A stretch of DNA of 64,000 nt from Microbotryum silenes-acaulis (Eukaryota > Basidiomycota > Microbotryomycetes > Microbotryales > Microbotryaceae), in NCBI GenBank assembly GCA_003665825.1, contig QPFY01000016.1:1-64000 (forward strand), written 5' to 3'. Position 1 is the stretch's first letter. Every line of letters begins with the position of its first letter. Of the stretch, positions 35,311 through 45,432 are shown one piece after another. The notes beneath the pieces are model-generated. The model did no database searches and was not told where the DNA came from. It saw nothing but the letters and a program-made list of their open reading frames with translations. The translations under genes were made by a program, and so were the position numbers.

Positions 35311-35699
35311 TTTGGCCATTTTGCTGATGTTGGCACTTCGTTTGCGCACAAGTTCGGTCACCCGGCCCGCCGTCGACGATGATCGCAATGCTCTGTGAGG
35401 TTGATCTGACGCCTTTTTCTTCCGTGAAAAGGCATTCGTTTGCAAAAGTACAGGGATATGATGATGGCGCGGAGAAGATCGCCCACTTAGCACTGTCGGC
35501 GAAAAGGGGCTCGATCGTCCGGCGTTCATGACTTTCACAATACATGGCCTTGGACTTGCAAAATCACCACTCGAGCATGATTCCTAGGTATTCGTTGATG
35601 TAATGATGTATTAACAAAGTTCAATCTATACAGCCACTTGTCTTCTGTCACACTGACCACTTCGGAGCGAGCGAAGCCGCGGCTTTGGTCGGATGTCTG

Positions 35700-35955
35700 C
35701 CGACATCTCCTAGCCATGTCCGTAGCGCAGACCGCCGTGTCCGCAACCGCGACCGACGAGTGGACGGACATGGGGTTGCGGTACGGACATGACAATTTCG
35801 AATCATCATAAGTACTGAAATACACATGCTATCATGTTCTCCTTGCAGATTCAAAGTGAGTCTACTCATATAATTGTTCAACAGCATCAGTATTATCTGA
35901 TCCAGTTGTATCTAAAATCAAGTGGACGGACATGTCCATACATTTGTTCTGGCCG
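35700..35955. repeat. Cluster of GGACATG / CATGTCC motifs
   Basis: GTGGACGGACATG occurs at about 35756 and 35922, with related CATGTCCG near 35715 and TACGGACATG near 35780. A small inverted-repeat element is possible. 35330-35700 holds no supported gene. Confidence 0.4.
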
Positions 35956-35964
35956 GAGGACAAG

Positions 35965-36330
35965 AAGCAGTGGACCGCGCGCGCGCCACAAAGTCGTCAA
36001 GGCCACAACGACTAGTGTAATTGAGTACACTCAAAGCACAATGCATAATAGCACAAATTAAGCATGTACACACCAGTTGGGATCGGGACAGATTTACAAT
36101 AAACTTATTTACGTCTACAAGTCCTCAAGTCTGCCGTGCCTCAGCTCCACCGATACAACACCGAAGCCCGAAATGGGTTTCCCATTTCGGAGATCGCGAG
36201 CGCCAGTGGCCGAAGGCTACGAGTGCGGCTACCCCCACCCCACTCTCAAATAGCACAGGAAGCTCGCGCGAGCTTCTTTGCAAGGGTCTCTCGGGACTCT
36301 GTGGCACGTGGTATTTGGCAATTTCCCATA
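35965..36330 (-). repeat. Block of repeat R end joined to repeat S
   Basis: 35965-36175 matches 10655-10860. 36175-36330 is the inverted counterpart of 14480-14700. No gene supported. Confidence 0.55.
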
Positions 36331-36337
36331 TATAGGA

Positions 36338-36530
36338 ATCTGGATTCGGCACCGGACGGTGTGGGAACAGGAATCTGAATTCGGCACCGGACGGTGCGGG
36401 AACAGGAATCGAGCGCAGTCATCTCCCTCGAGTGAGATCTGTTTCGGCACCGGACGGTGCGAGAACAAGAATCTGGTTTCGGCACGGTGCGGGAACAAGA
36501 ATCTGGATTTCGGCACCGCACGGTGCGGCG
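36338..36530. repeat. Minisatellite of hairpin-forming units
   Basis: About five imperfect units of 27-35 bp, each with a self-complementary core of the form GCACCG(GA)CGGTGC next to GGGAACA(G/A)GAATCTG. One unit boundary contains a ~35-bp insertion near 36413-36450. The last units have shortened or changed cores. Confidence 0.75.
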
Positions 36531-36786
36531 ACAGGACATGAGCGCAATCTCTTTGCAGCACCGCGAAAAGTTCGAGCTACACTGGGTCGTGCTGATGTTG
36601 AGTCGATGCAATGAAGATCAAAAACACAATATCACGTGACTTTTTTGCCTCTGGGGCCACGACCTAACTCAAGAGCCAAGTTTTTTTTAGGGGGAAGGCT
36701 TCTTCATTTACCCTTATACTCGGAGAGGAACGGGTACTCCTCCCTCTCGAAGAGTCGCATTGGGTCGAGCAGTATACCATAACTGG

Positions 36787-36857
36787 CTTCCCAGCCGGGA
36801 ATCAAACCCGGGCCACACGCGTGACAGGCGTGGGTTCTACCTCTATACGTCCAGAGC
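36787..36857 (-). tRNA. tRNA-Asp(GUC)-like sequence, probable pseudogene or SINE head
   Basis: On the minus strand: a perfect 5-bp anticodon stem CACGC/GCGTG around the loop CTGTCAC (anticodon GUC), and a perfect T-arm CCGGG-TTTGATT-CCCGG. The acceptor halves (GCTCTGG and CTGGGAA) pair at only five positions, counting wobble. That makes a working tRNA doubtful; a tRNA-derived SINE is possible because the downstream minus-strand sequence reaches an A-run near 36682. Confidence 0.45.
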
Positions 36858-37379
36858 ACCGACACCAACGACACGACGCCTCCACGCCAGCCGCTTTTGG
36901 GACCCGACATCCAATTCACTCCTGAAAACAGCCCGTCCCCTCCTGCCCTGATTCCCCTCCCCGTGAACAATACTCGGCCGAACCGACCGATGGGGCTTAC
37001 GTGCCCGCGTCACCCCCTGCAAAAGTCGAAGTCGTCGACATTCGATCCGAGGTTCTGCCCTTAAACCTGCAAGACCGACTCCAGCCAGCGTCCGATTCCG
37101 TCCCCGCTTCGCGTCCGTCCTTGGTCCGCCGCCCAATCAAGTCGATCAGCCAAATCCGCAATAGTCCCTATGCTCGTCCTTCCCTCACGTCCTCGTTACT
37201 GGCTCGAATCACCCCTGATCCTCCGACTCCCGTTCCTATCATTTCATATCATCTTTGATCGACCGCTTTGCTATACCATACCGCTCTCCACATCCTCGGC
37301 CTCAATGATGCGCGGATTGAGTCGCCACTTGCTGCCCATCACAAATGACTGATATTGTACGAAGAGTCGAGGGCGTTCG

Positions 37380-38800
37380 AGCTTGCGCAGTCTAGAGTCA
37401 AGGTGGTCCTTCGTTCTCAATGTCAAGGCGAGCGGGCAGGGCGCTAGGTCGCCCAGAAGAGTTCGCATGGTTGACGAAGCCTCCTCACACAAGTGATCGG
37501 CGATTGTCGAGTCTTGGGTGGCGGAAGCAGTAGCGGCATAGATGAGAGCTTGCATTCTCCTTGATGAGCGATCTGTCGCACCGAGTTGAGTTTTGAGGTC
37601 GGGGCCGATTAAGAGGAGATCAAAGTCGAGCGGAGCAAGTCCCGCCCAACACGTCTGGAACTTCAATTGGAAAGAGTCGACGACCATTCTTCCGAGAGAC
37701 GGCCTGAAAACGGTTGCGAGCAGTTCGGAGTCCAAAGTGTCGAGTTGAGCGCAGGCGGGAAACCAAGGCCTGGTGGAGCGATTCAACCGTCAAACATGAG
37801 CGATAGTGCACACACTTGCAACACGAGGTGTGGAGGGAGGAACCCACTTCAGGTTGAAGGCATGCACTGACCTTGCGGACGTACGCGCGCTTAGTGACTG
37901 CCAAGCGACTTCGTCAAAAATGCGAGGGGAGTGCATGAACAAGCGAGGCGAGAGGGAAGGAGCACTGTGCGTCGCGGAGCGCAGTCCACGACCGAATGAC
38001 CAGGGACTTTACGAACGTACAAGTGGCAGAGGTGGCTAGTGGTGCCACGTATCCAGCTGGTCGAGCGAATCGCCGAGGTCGGCTGAGAGTACGAAGGATC
38101 GTCACCGTCCGACGCCGAATCCGAGCGCCGAGTGGTCCGAAGATGCCCCAGTCCCGGATGTATGGATCAACGTGCGCAGCATAGGAGGGTGTTCGAGTAA
38201 GATGTGAACGGATGAGGAGGTGTTCGGTGGGAAATCTTGAGAGCATTGCCAGCAATTGGTCGGTGCGATCGACGAGGTAGGAACTCAGCGTGCAAGTCCG
38301 GTCAGCTTGAACGGCAAGGAGACGAGCGGGAATGTGGGATGCTGGGTGCCGTGGGATGAAACGTAGACGGTCTGTGTTGCCTTGGCGAGCTGAATGACGA
38401 GAGCGGACGATGGAGCAACATGCACGCAGCGCGTCCAAAGCTGCTGGGCGAGCAAGGATCTCCGGCGGACCTCCGTGGCAAGAAGGCCGAAACTAGTATG
38501 GGTGCTGGGACCTTGTCGCAAGAGAAACCGAGGGATAATGCACTAACTCGAATGTGGGCCGTGCGAGCGTGTGAGCGAACCGGTGCGAAACTCTATCGAG
38601 GGAGCACTCCCATTCCAGGTCTTCGGTGACCAACGATCTACAATACGCGGTGACACGGCATAGCTTGGTCTCATCAGCAAGGAGTGCAAGTCACAAGTGA
38701 GAGCTCAGATCGAAACAGCTTACGGTGGGCGGTCTGAGCAAGTCGTCGGAGGTGACGCAGTTCCGGTCGCGATGGCTCAAGTGAGCAATTGACATAGCCC
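37380..38800. repeat. Non-coding dispersed repeat family R, copy IV
   Basis: 37400-38280 matches the 16200-17030 block of copy II. 38530-38760 matches 8575-8800 of copy I. 36860-37380 before it shows no supported gene. Confidence 0.6.
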
Positions 38801-38879
38801 GAACGCAATTGTAGCTACCTTCGAGCTCGTTATCGAGTCGTTCCGATTGGTCAGCGTGAGGGTGTTACAGTTGCTGAAT

Positions 38880-40260
38880 GGGTTATATGCTTGCCTCAGC
38901 CGCCTCCGGGTGACACGTCAAGTGCCGGGTCGAGTAAGGTCGAGCCGCATGTACCGAGCAAGGAATGTTTCACCGTGAAGGCAAGGTGCTACGTCGTCGT
39001 GTCTTCGTGCAGTGAGAAAAAAGACGAGTCGAGTCGAGTGGTGCGAGGGATCGGCGAATAACGAGTCGTCGGTGGCGGAGGCAGCAGCGGCAAAGATACG
39101 AGCTTCCACCGTCCTCGACGAGCGATCTATCGCACTGAGTTTGAGGTCAGGGCCGATTGAGAGCAGAGCAAGTCCCGCCGGAAAAGTCTGAACCTCAATT
39201 GGAAGAGTCGAAGATCATTCATCCATGAGAGCCAGAAACGGTTTCCAGCGAGTTGAAGTTTAAAGAGTCGAGTTAGGCGCAGGCCGGAATCTGAGACCTG
39301 GTGGAGCGACAGAAGAGTCAAACATAAGCAAGAGGGCACAGACTTGCAACACGCGGTGTGAAGAGAGTTAAGGACGTCAGGTTGAAGGGCCGCACTGACC
39401 TTTCGGATGTTTGCTCGCTTTGTGACTGCCAAACGAGTTTGTTTGCACCCAGCGAGGTGAGTGCAAGAAGCGAAGCGAGAGGGAAAGGAGCACTGGGCGA
39501 CGCCGATCGCAGGCCATGACCGCATGACCAGGATTGCTGAAGCGTATACGAACGTGCAAGTCGCCGAGGTGGGATGGTGATCGCACGTATCAAGCTGGTT
39601 GAGCGGATCGCCGAGATCGATTGAGAGTGCGAAGGATCGTCACGGTCCGACGCCGGAATCGAGCGCGGAGAGGTCCGGAGAAGTCCAGTCGTGACTGTAC
39701 GTTTCAACGTGCGCAACGGAGGATGGACTTCGAGTAAGATGTGAAGCGATGAGGAGGTGTTCCGTAGCAAATGTCGAGAGTTTCGCCGAAAAGTCGATCA
39801 GATGGTGCGATCGACGAGGTTGAAAACCGGCGTGCAAGTCCGATCAAGTTGATTGGCGAGGAGGGCGAGCGGGAATGTGGGATATTTAGCACGCGATGTT
39901 GAGATGTAGTGGCTTTGGACGGATGACTCGACGAGCTGGATGACGAGCGCGGACAGTCGAGTGATTCGCGGCGCGGTCGACACGGGGTGATACTCCTTGA
40001 GGCGATGCGAGTCTCCCATCTCGACATCGACGAAATCAGTCAGGTCGTGCAACAGATGTTCCGACAAGCCCCAAGCTTGGCGCATCAATGAGACTCTTCG
40101 ATTCGATCAAGAAAGAGATGAGGGGTTGCATTCGTGTGAGTGGTTGGCGTTGACGACGCGGGTGTACGATGTGGGGGTGGCGGAGGAGATCGTCACAAGT
40201 CGACAGTGTTGTTCGGGGTGGGGCGACGAGGATCGAGTGATGTGTGCATCAATTTGAGAC
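38880..40260. repeat. Non-coding dispersed repeat family R, copy V
   Basis: 38880-39060 matches the end of copy II (17340-17465). It is followed by the block seen at 16200-17000, then the 8400-type block at 39900-40030, then a piece like 16020-16200. The block order differs from copies I and II. Confidence 0.6.
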
Positions 40261-40424
40261 CTCAGAAATGTTGAGCATCTCTTCGATGGTGCTGATGTGG
40301 GTTGTGCATGGTGATCGACCCGACCAAGATCATATTCCTTTGTGTTTACGATCTATTTTTTCGCCGCTGATGTCATCGCCTTTCTGTAAATCCCCCGGCC
40401 ACCGATTGGCCGCGACGACCCACG

Positions 40425-41031
40425 ATGGCTGCGGTAAGTGCGCTCAGATTGAGAAGACTCGTACGAATGATGTCGACTGATTGATCTTTGGTATCCAGTC
40501 GATTCTTAGTAGAGGCGTATCTACCAACCGCCGGATGTCTCGCCGGTTTTGGCGAGGCTCTTCTAATCTGGTTCCGTAAATCGACGTTCGATCGCGCAGC
40601 GGCCCGCGCTGGAGTCGCAGCCGCCGACCTCGACAAGCTCGAAATCCTGTTCCTTCTTTTTTTCCGACGTTTTGTTCTTCCTGGTGGGAACTGGCGCGCT
40701 TCTCGTTGCCACATACACGGTCTACCTACTCGTCACGAGCTATACCTCGATGCGTGACCGTCTCCGAGTCGTGGACGAGGAGTCGCAGCTTCTTATCGCC
40801 GACGACGCTGCCGACAAAACCCCCGGCGCCTTGAACCCGGCTACTAGTATCGACGACGACGACCATTCTGACGCCAACGCGGCCATGAACGACCACCACA
40901 ATCTCCACGCCTCAACTGACCACACTCCTCACGCCGGCAATTTTGAGCGTCCTGCCAGTGGGCGCCTGGATTTCACAACTGCAGCATCGCTGGGCGGCCA
41001 TGGGCTAGAAGGCTGTGACAAGCGAGCCTAA
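40425..41031 (+). CDS. Small putative membrane protein
   Basis: Possible gene of two exons: ATGGCTGCG followed by GTAAGT at 40435 and an acceptor TATCCAG ending at 40499. The second exon encodes an amphipathic helix (RAAARAGVAAADLDKLEI), then a hydrophobic segment LVGTGALLVATYTVYLLVTS (near 40680-40740) that could span a membrane, then an acidic, His/Asp-rich tail and a stop at 41031. The frame changes at a run of seven T near 40655, which could be a true lesion, a sequencing error or an unrecognised intron. No family recognised. Confidence 0.35.
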
Positions 41032-41587
41032 CATCGCCGAGGTGATCGCACTTCAAGATCCTGTCTACAACGACTATAGCTATAGACAGTTTGAAACAAT
41101 ATGTACATTTTTCTAGTGCCGTGCCCTCTTTCTGGTCTCTGACGTGGCTTCCCCAACTTGCAAACTTGGGTAGATCAATCCCTCCCTCCGTCGTTCCATT
41201 ATGGAAAATGGGTTAATGCCGCGAGGAAATGGTGCAATTACCAATTACGCGGGCGCGTTTACCCCCGAAGCTTGAGCATCTACCCCGGTACAAAGGTGCA
41301 AAGTTCACTTACAAATGGTGCATTCTTCGGGCAAGTTTGGTGCGTTTGCTCCGGAAGAAAGGTGCGTTCGACTCCCCTGACCACTCGCGCGAGTCGTAGC
41401 GGAATAGTGGTTCGAGTTGCAGCAAGACGAAGGACAACATTGGCGCCAAAAGCTATGTAGAAGCCACAAGCGGTGCAAATCTAGGAGAGGAGTTGTTAAA
41501 CAAATACCTCAAGCGGTGAAAACCCAGCCCTCTGGGGAAAGCCACAAGAGATTGATCTAAACAGAAGAGTCCGAACTTCTTGGTGAT

Positions 41588-42061
41588 TGTCACGAATGGG
41601 AGTTCGCCACTCCAAGTTCGGCCTCTCAGCACCCGCGTCATCCGCGTGACTTCAGCCTTCCCGCACCTCGGACCTCCTCTCCCCGCTTCGGCACCTGCAC
41701 TGCTCTCTTCTCCTCCGACTACACACTCACAACCCTCTCGCCCCCGACTCTTACGTGATCCTCAACCAAGCTCTATTACGTGATCCCCAGCCTCAACACT
41801 ATTACGTGATCCTCGTGCCTCGCCTCCTCAAGCTCGCCACCTCGTCCCCGACTCCTCTGGTCTAGTTCCCCATCTCCGTAGCTTACTTCTCTCTTTCCCT
41901 TCTGCAACTCGAATCTCGTCAAAAATCACATCCTTGCACTCGTCCCTCGTCCTCGCCTCTTGTGAGAGTCCCTGGAACATCTCCTAACTCATCACTCGCC
42001 CTCGTCCTCGTCTAGAGCCCCTTCGTCCGGCTCCCCTCTCCTCTCTTCGTCCTTCGTGATA
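41588..42061. mobile_element. Solo LTR 2 (474 bp)
   Basis: Near-identical to solo LTR 1 and in the same orientation, with ends TGTCACGAA and TTCGTGATA. Flanks GTGAT and AGGGT do not match, so no target duplication is visible. 41031-41587 before it shows no supported gene, only several GGTGCA-type short repeats. Confidence 0.7.
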
Positions 42062-42134
42062 AGGGTTCTGTGGCCAGCACAGGGTTATACGCCACCGCAT
42101 CATTCAAAGGTGGGCGAGAAGTCAGAGAGACACA

Positions 42135-43168
42135 CATCCTTAGTCGTACATCATCCCGTCTTGAAGCGCGGCGCGAGTGGCTTGGTCCAGAGGCTCCTCA
42201 TCGTCATCATCCTCGGATTCCGCCCCTGAATCGCTCGAGTCGAGACCAGGTCCACCAAACTCTTCCTAGAGAATATAAGAGCCAAATTCAATATTCGACG
42301 CAGTCTAGCTCCCGTGAGTATATCCTACTAACCTGTGCCCTCATTGCTGCTTCCTGATGTTACCGTAATTACAAGTTAGTCCATATATACACCATATTTG
42401 ATTGGATCACGTAGCAGTGCGCACCTGTCGCTTTGTACGGACCAGTCGCGCTAGAAGAGGCAGGGATGTGACATGCATCATAGACACAAGCTCCTGGAGG
42501 TGACGCGATTCCCATGTTTTGCGCGCGTTACTCAGGGTTGCCACCATGGCATGCTTAATGGGCCAACCCTTGGCAAACCTTCTTTCAATGAAGGGGCAGA
42601 GCTTGGCAACCTGTGAGCAATGGCAGGACATGTCGAAGACAGTGTCAGCGAATGTGCAAGCCGTACAATGCCAAGCCACTACATAATGTAGCCTTACAGC
42701 AGCTCTTACGGCTGCGCGAGTGTCCATCGGTATCGCCCTCCATGTCGTTAGAATCAAAGACTTGTGCGCCGTGATCGTTTGAACAGTCAGGGGTAAATCA
42801 AACTTTTCCGTCACGTCCTCGAGCTCGTCGGTGTCAGGCGGCAGAGGAACCCAATCAGGGTTGCAAGAACCGCGCCCATACAGAAAGAGGGGAGCAGCCT
42901 CAAGCTCGATGCCCCCTCGAGCCATCTCGTTTCTGACCACGCCCTGTAGCCCGGAATTATGAGTAGAGGCAGCGACATCAACATCGACAAGAATCGAGAT
43001 GCGACTTACTCGGAAGTAGAGATAATGAAGATGGCGGACTCCATTTGCCATCAAGAAGTTGGGAACTGAGATACCTTTTGCCCCCTGAAGTCCGCTTCCG
43101 TGATCGCTCTCAGTGCTCGACGTTGCACTGCCAGGGTTAGGGAAAACACAGGAGGCGTGGTCGGTCAA
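42135..43168 (-). CDS. Unknown multi-exon gene
   Basis: The main open region 43168-42407 encodes a protein with PLFLYGRGSCNPDWVPLPP, RAAVRLHYVVAWHCTACTF and MSCHCSQVAKLCPFIERRF, a Cys/His-rich part that may bind metal. After a GTGCGC donor at about 42420, a downstream exon near 42270-42140 encodes a short acidic tail (SSDSGAESEDDDDEEPLD) and ends at a TAA stop. The start is not certain, since the frame opens with TTG. It lies head-to-head with the transposase-like gene at 43714, about 550 bp apart, so the two may share a promoter or belong to one element. No family recognised. Confidence 0.4.
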
Positions 43169-43713
43169 GTGACCAACGATGCAGTTTTGATCAGCCTCAT
43201 CGTAGCGGTAACAGTCATGAACGTGAGCAAGGCGCTAGCTTCTCCGCCACCGTGTCAGTCATTCAACTAGGAGAAGTAAACAAAGAGCTTCGCTGTGAAG
43301 GCGGGGGTACCAAAGAGGGGCTTACAACGATCAGTGTCAGGTGCCATTGCTGTCTCCGTGAGTTTTCACGGGCTGTACGGCTGCGCGTAAGTAACACAAG
43401 GAGATATAAGGGGGAGCGGCGGGGGAACGGCGGCGACGGGAAGGCAAGAGGGGAAGAGTGGGACAGGCTGCAGGTGCGCTCCCGTCAAGTCTTCGATTGT
43501 TGTTTTGCTCTTGAGTGGCGCAATCGAGAAGCGCCCTTAGCGCGCCGCCCCTAAGCCGGCGCGCCTTCAACGGTTCGGATAACCGCGCGGTTAGTGAACG
43601 GCTCGAGCGTTGTGACGCCCAGGATGTGACGGGAGCCGCGTTAACACTAGTTCTCCCTTACCACTTCCCCCCCTACTCCGATATACGACTTCTCTCAGAT
43701 AGTACTTGCTGGC

Positions 43714-44577
43714 ATGGCATCATTGCTCTCTCCCGACGTCGACAGCCCCCGTGAGACCTCGCCTTCGCCGCCGCCTCCAGCAGGAGAGCCAGTCACCGAT
43801 CTTCGTCTCTGTCATTGCCCACTGTGCGGTCCACAAGGCAAATCGGTGTCAAGTTCGACCATATGGCGTCACTCGAAGCAAGAACGGTTCTCATCCGAGC
43901 GTACAACATTGCCGAGTCCTGGAAGCTCGCCCCTTGACAAGCATGACCTACACTTCGACTCGCCCACACCGAGGCACCAATATGCTTTGAAGAGGCAAGC
44001 TTCGCAAGAAGTTGAGGGCCACGCACGCGTTGGCATCTTCCCCGGTACCTACCTGGCGTCTGATGGCGGTTTGCGCTTCGCTCCTCGCCACCGGGTAGAT
44101 GGATCCGATGAGTATGATTGGACCGAGGCAGGCGACTTGAACAGCTCCCCTGTGCCCTTTTCCGCAAGTCCCGGGGCGGAGGGGCCTCTATCACACCCGT
44201 CACGCTCGAGAGTCAACAGCCCTCCCACCTCATCCCCTTCAGGAACGGAGTATAGTAGTGACAGCGACCAGGATGAGGACACCGAACCCCGCTCACTCGA
44301 TCGTCTGGATTTCGAGGAACAAGAGTTTCAAGGGGACCTTTGGTGCGCATCCGACGAAGACGAGCCGATAAGCCCGGCGCAGACAGCTGAAGAGATGCCC
44401 TCCAGTGATGACGACATCGAAGACTCCTCGGACAATGAGCTCCACAGTAATTGGTCGGCTTCGTCACCGTTTGATCAACTGCGTGACGACATGATTCTGG
44501 AGGCCTGGTACTTCTGCTTTGATCGACCGATTGGCATCGCACAAGCCGTGTTTGACAACGGTGATGATAGCATGTGA
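43714..44577 (+). CDS. Transposase-like N-terminal protein with CHC-type zinc motif
   Basis: Open frame of 287 codons starting ATGGCATCATTGCTC (GGC before ATG). Near residues 32-52 it carries LCHCPLCGPQGKSVSSSTIW followed by RH, a C-x-C-x2-C...H arrangement typical of the DNA-binding start of CACTA/Tnp2-like fungal transposases. The rest is Pro/Ser-rich then strongly acidic (DDDIEDSSDNEL), ending in FDQLRDDMILEAWYFCFD. No catalytic part follows; a motif array begins about 110 bp after the stop. Either an isolated first exon of a broken element or a short regulator derived from one. Confidence 0.45.
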   Translation: MASLLSPDVDSPRETSPSPPPPAGEPVTDLRLCHCPLCGPQGKSVSSSTIWRHSKQERFSSERTTLPSPGSSPLDKHDLHFDSPTPRHQYALKRQASQEVEGHARVGIFPGTYLASDGGLRFAPRHRVDGSDEYDWTEAGDLNSSPVPFSASPGAEGPLSHPSRSRVNSPPTSSPSGTEYSSDSDQDEDTEPRSLDRLDFEEQEFQGDLWCASDEDEPISPAQTAEEMPSSDDDIEDSSDNELHSNWSASSPFDQLRDDMILEAWYFCFDRPIGIAQAVFDNGDDSM

Positions 44578-44689
44578 CATCATTGCGGTTGTCTTTTAAC
44601 AATGTAATATAATGAAGACGTTTGAATCACCCAAAGGTGTACATAATCTCAACACTGGTAGACACGATGGTTTTATGACAATTGTGAGG

Positions 44690-44870
44690 GAAAATGATCG
44701 CCGTCTTAGGTAAAACCCTCTGGTCTCATAAAACCTCGATCGGACCTCGCGGGGGTTTTACGACAGCGGCGGGGAAAACGGCGGCGCGTCTTAAAACCCG
44801 ACATGCGCGGCTGGGTTTTATGACGCTCGTGATTGGCAAAACGGGGTAAAACTACCCCAATCGCAGGGAA
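44690..44870. repeat. GTAAAAC/GTTTTA motif array
   Basis: At least eight copies of (G)TAAAACC or its reverse GGTTTTA(C/T)GAC within 180 bp. The layout resembles the subterminal arrays of the 30-35 kb transposon but with another motif, so it may be one end of a related element that includes the gene at 43714. Confidence 0.5.
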
Positions 44871-45169
44871 TACCCTCCCGCGCGTGCCTCAAGTGGGCGG
44901 CGCGAATGGATCTATCAGAATAGCCCCTGTCATGATTTTGGTCAATTGAATCAACAGTATAGCTTCAGTCCTTCGAGAGTAGATTATAATACTGCAAACA
45001 GGTGTTGAGAGCAAATCATGTCTTTATGTATCTATTGCAGGTCGAGTACTTGGTATACTGATACCTAGAGTTTGTAAAAGGAAGAATAGCAACCAAGGTC
45101 CTGACATTGTTACACCTCACCACAGCACTTCTCCAACTTTTAAGTGTCAACTTGATCAAACTTTGCTAA

Positions 45170-45390
45170 GTGCGTGTTCGGCTGCACTTTTAAGCAGTTT
45201 TAAGACCACTTTTAGGGAAATCCTCAGCCATTCTGAAAGCCTCCCTAAAACTGCTTAAAAGTGCCTAAAAGTGGCGTGTACGGTTGCGTCGCTAAAAGTC
45301 CCTGAAAGTGACTTTTATGGACCATTCCTTAAAAGTGGTCCGAGGGCACTTTTAGCACTTTTAGGGACGCACTCCGAGCTTCGACCCGCT
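45170..45390. repeat. CTTTTAAG / CTAAAAGT motif array
   Basis: Many copies of ACTTTTA(A/G)G and its reverse, with GTGTTCGGCTGCACTTT near 45175 echoed by GTGTACGGTTGCGTC near 45277. It directly precedes a small gene at 45497. 44870-45170 shows nothing recognisable. Confidence 0.5.
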
Positions 45391-45432
45391 TAGGGGCCTG
45401 GGACGCGCTCGGACCGTTCAAGCTGGCCTCGG

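Larger units (their letters stand above)
30438..35326. mobile_element. 4.9-kb DNA transposon, Plavaka/CACTA-like, with TIRs and subterminal arrays
   Basis: Inverted termini CAGCAAAATGGCCA occur at 30438-30451 and, reversed, at 35313-35326; four further outer bases match 3 of 4. Arrays of GCTTAA, GCTTTACG and GCATAAG-type motifs occupy about 30460-30660 and 35035-35310 in both orientations, as in CACTA-type elements where they bind transposase. Between them lie a transposase 3' half (minus), a Copia remnant (plus) and an accessory gene (plus). No exact target duplication was found. Confidence 0.65.

Noticed and set aside
36338..36530. CRISPR-like array
   Set aside because: The units are contiguous with no unique spacers and the context is eukaryotic; this is a minisatellite.
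37001..37352. Possible gene between the tRNA-Asp-like sequence and repeat copy IV
   Set aside because: Frames are short, lack splice-supported joins and show no family resemblance.
29418..42061. The two 475-bp LTRs as ends of one 12.6-kb retrotransposon
   Set aside because: The sequence between them is made of other elements, no matching pol is present, the outer flanks do not match, and LTR 1 has its own GATAC duplication on both sides.
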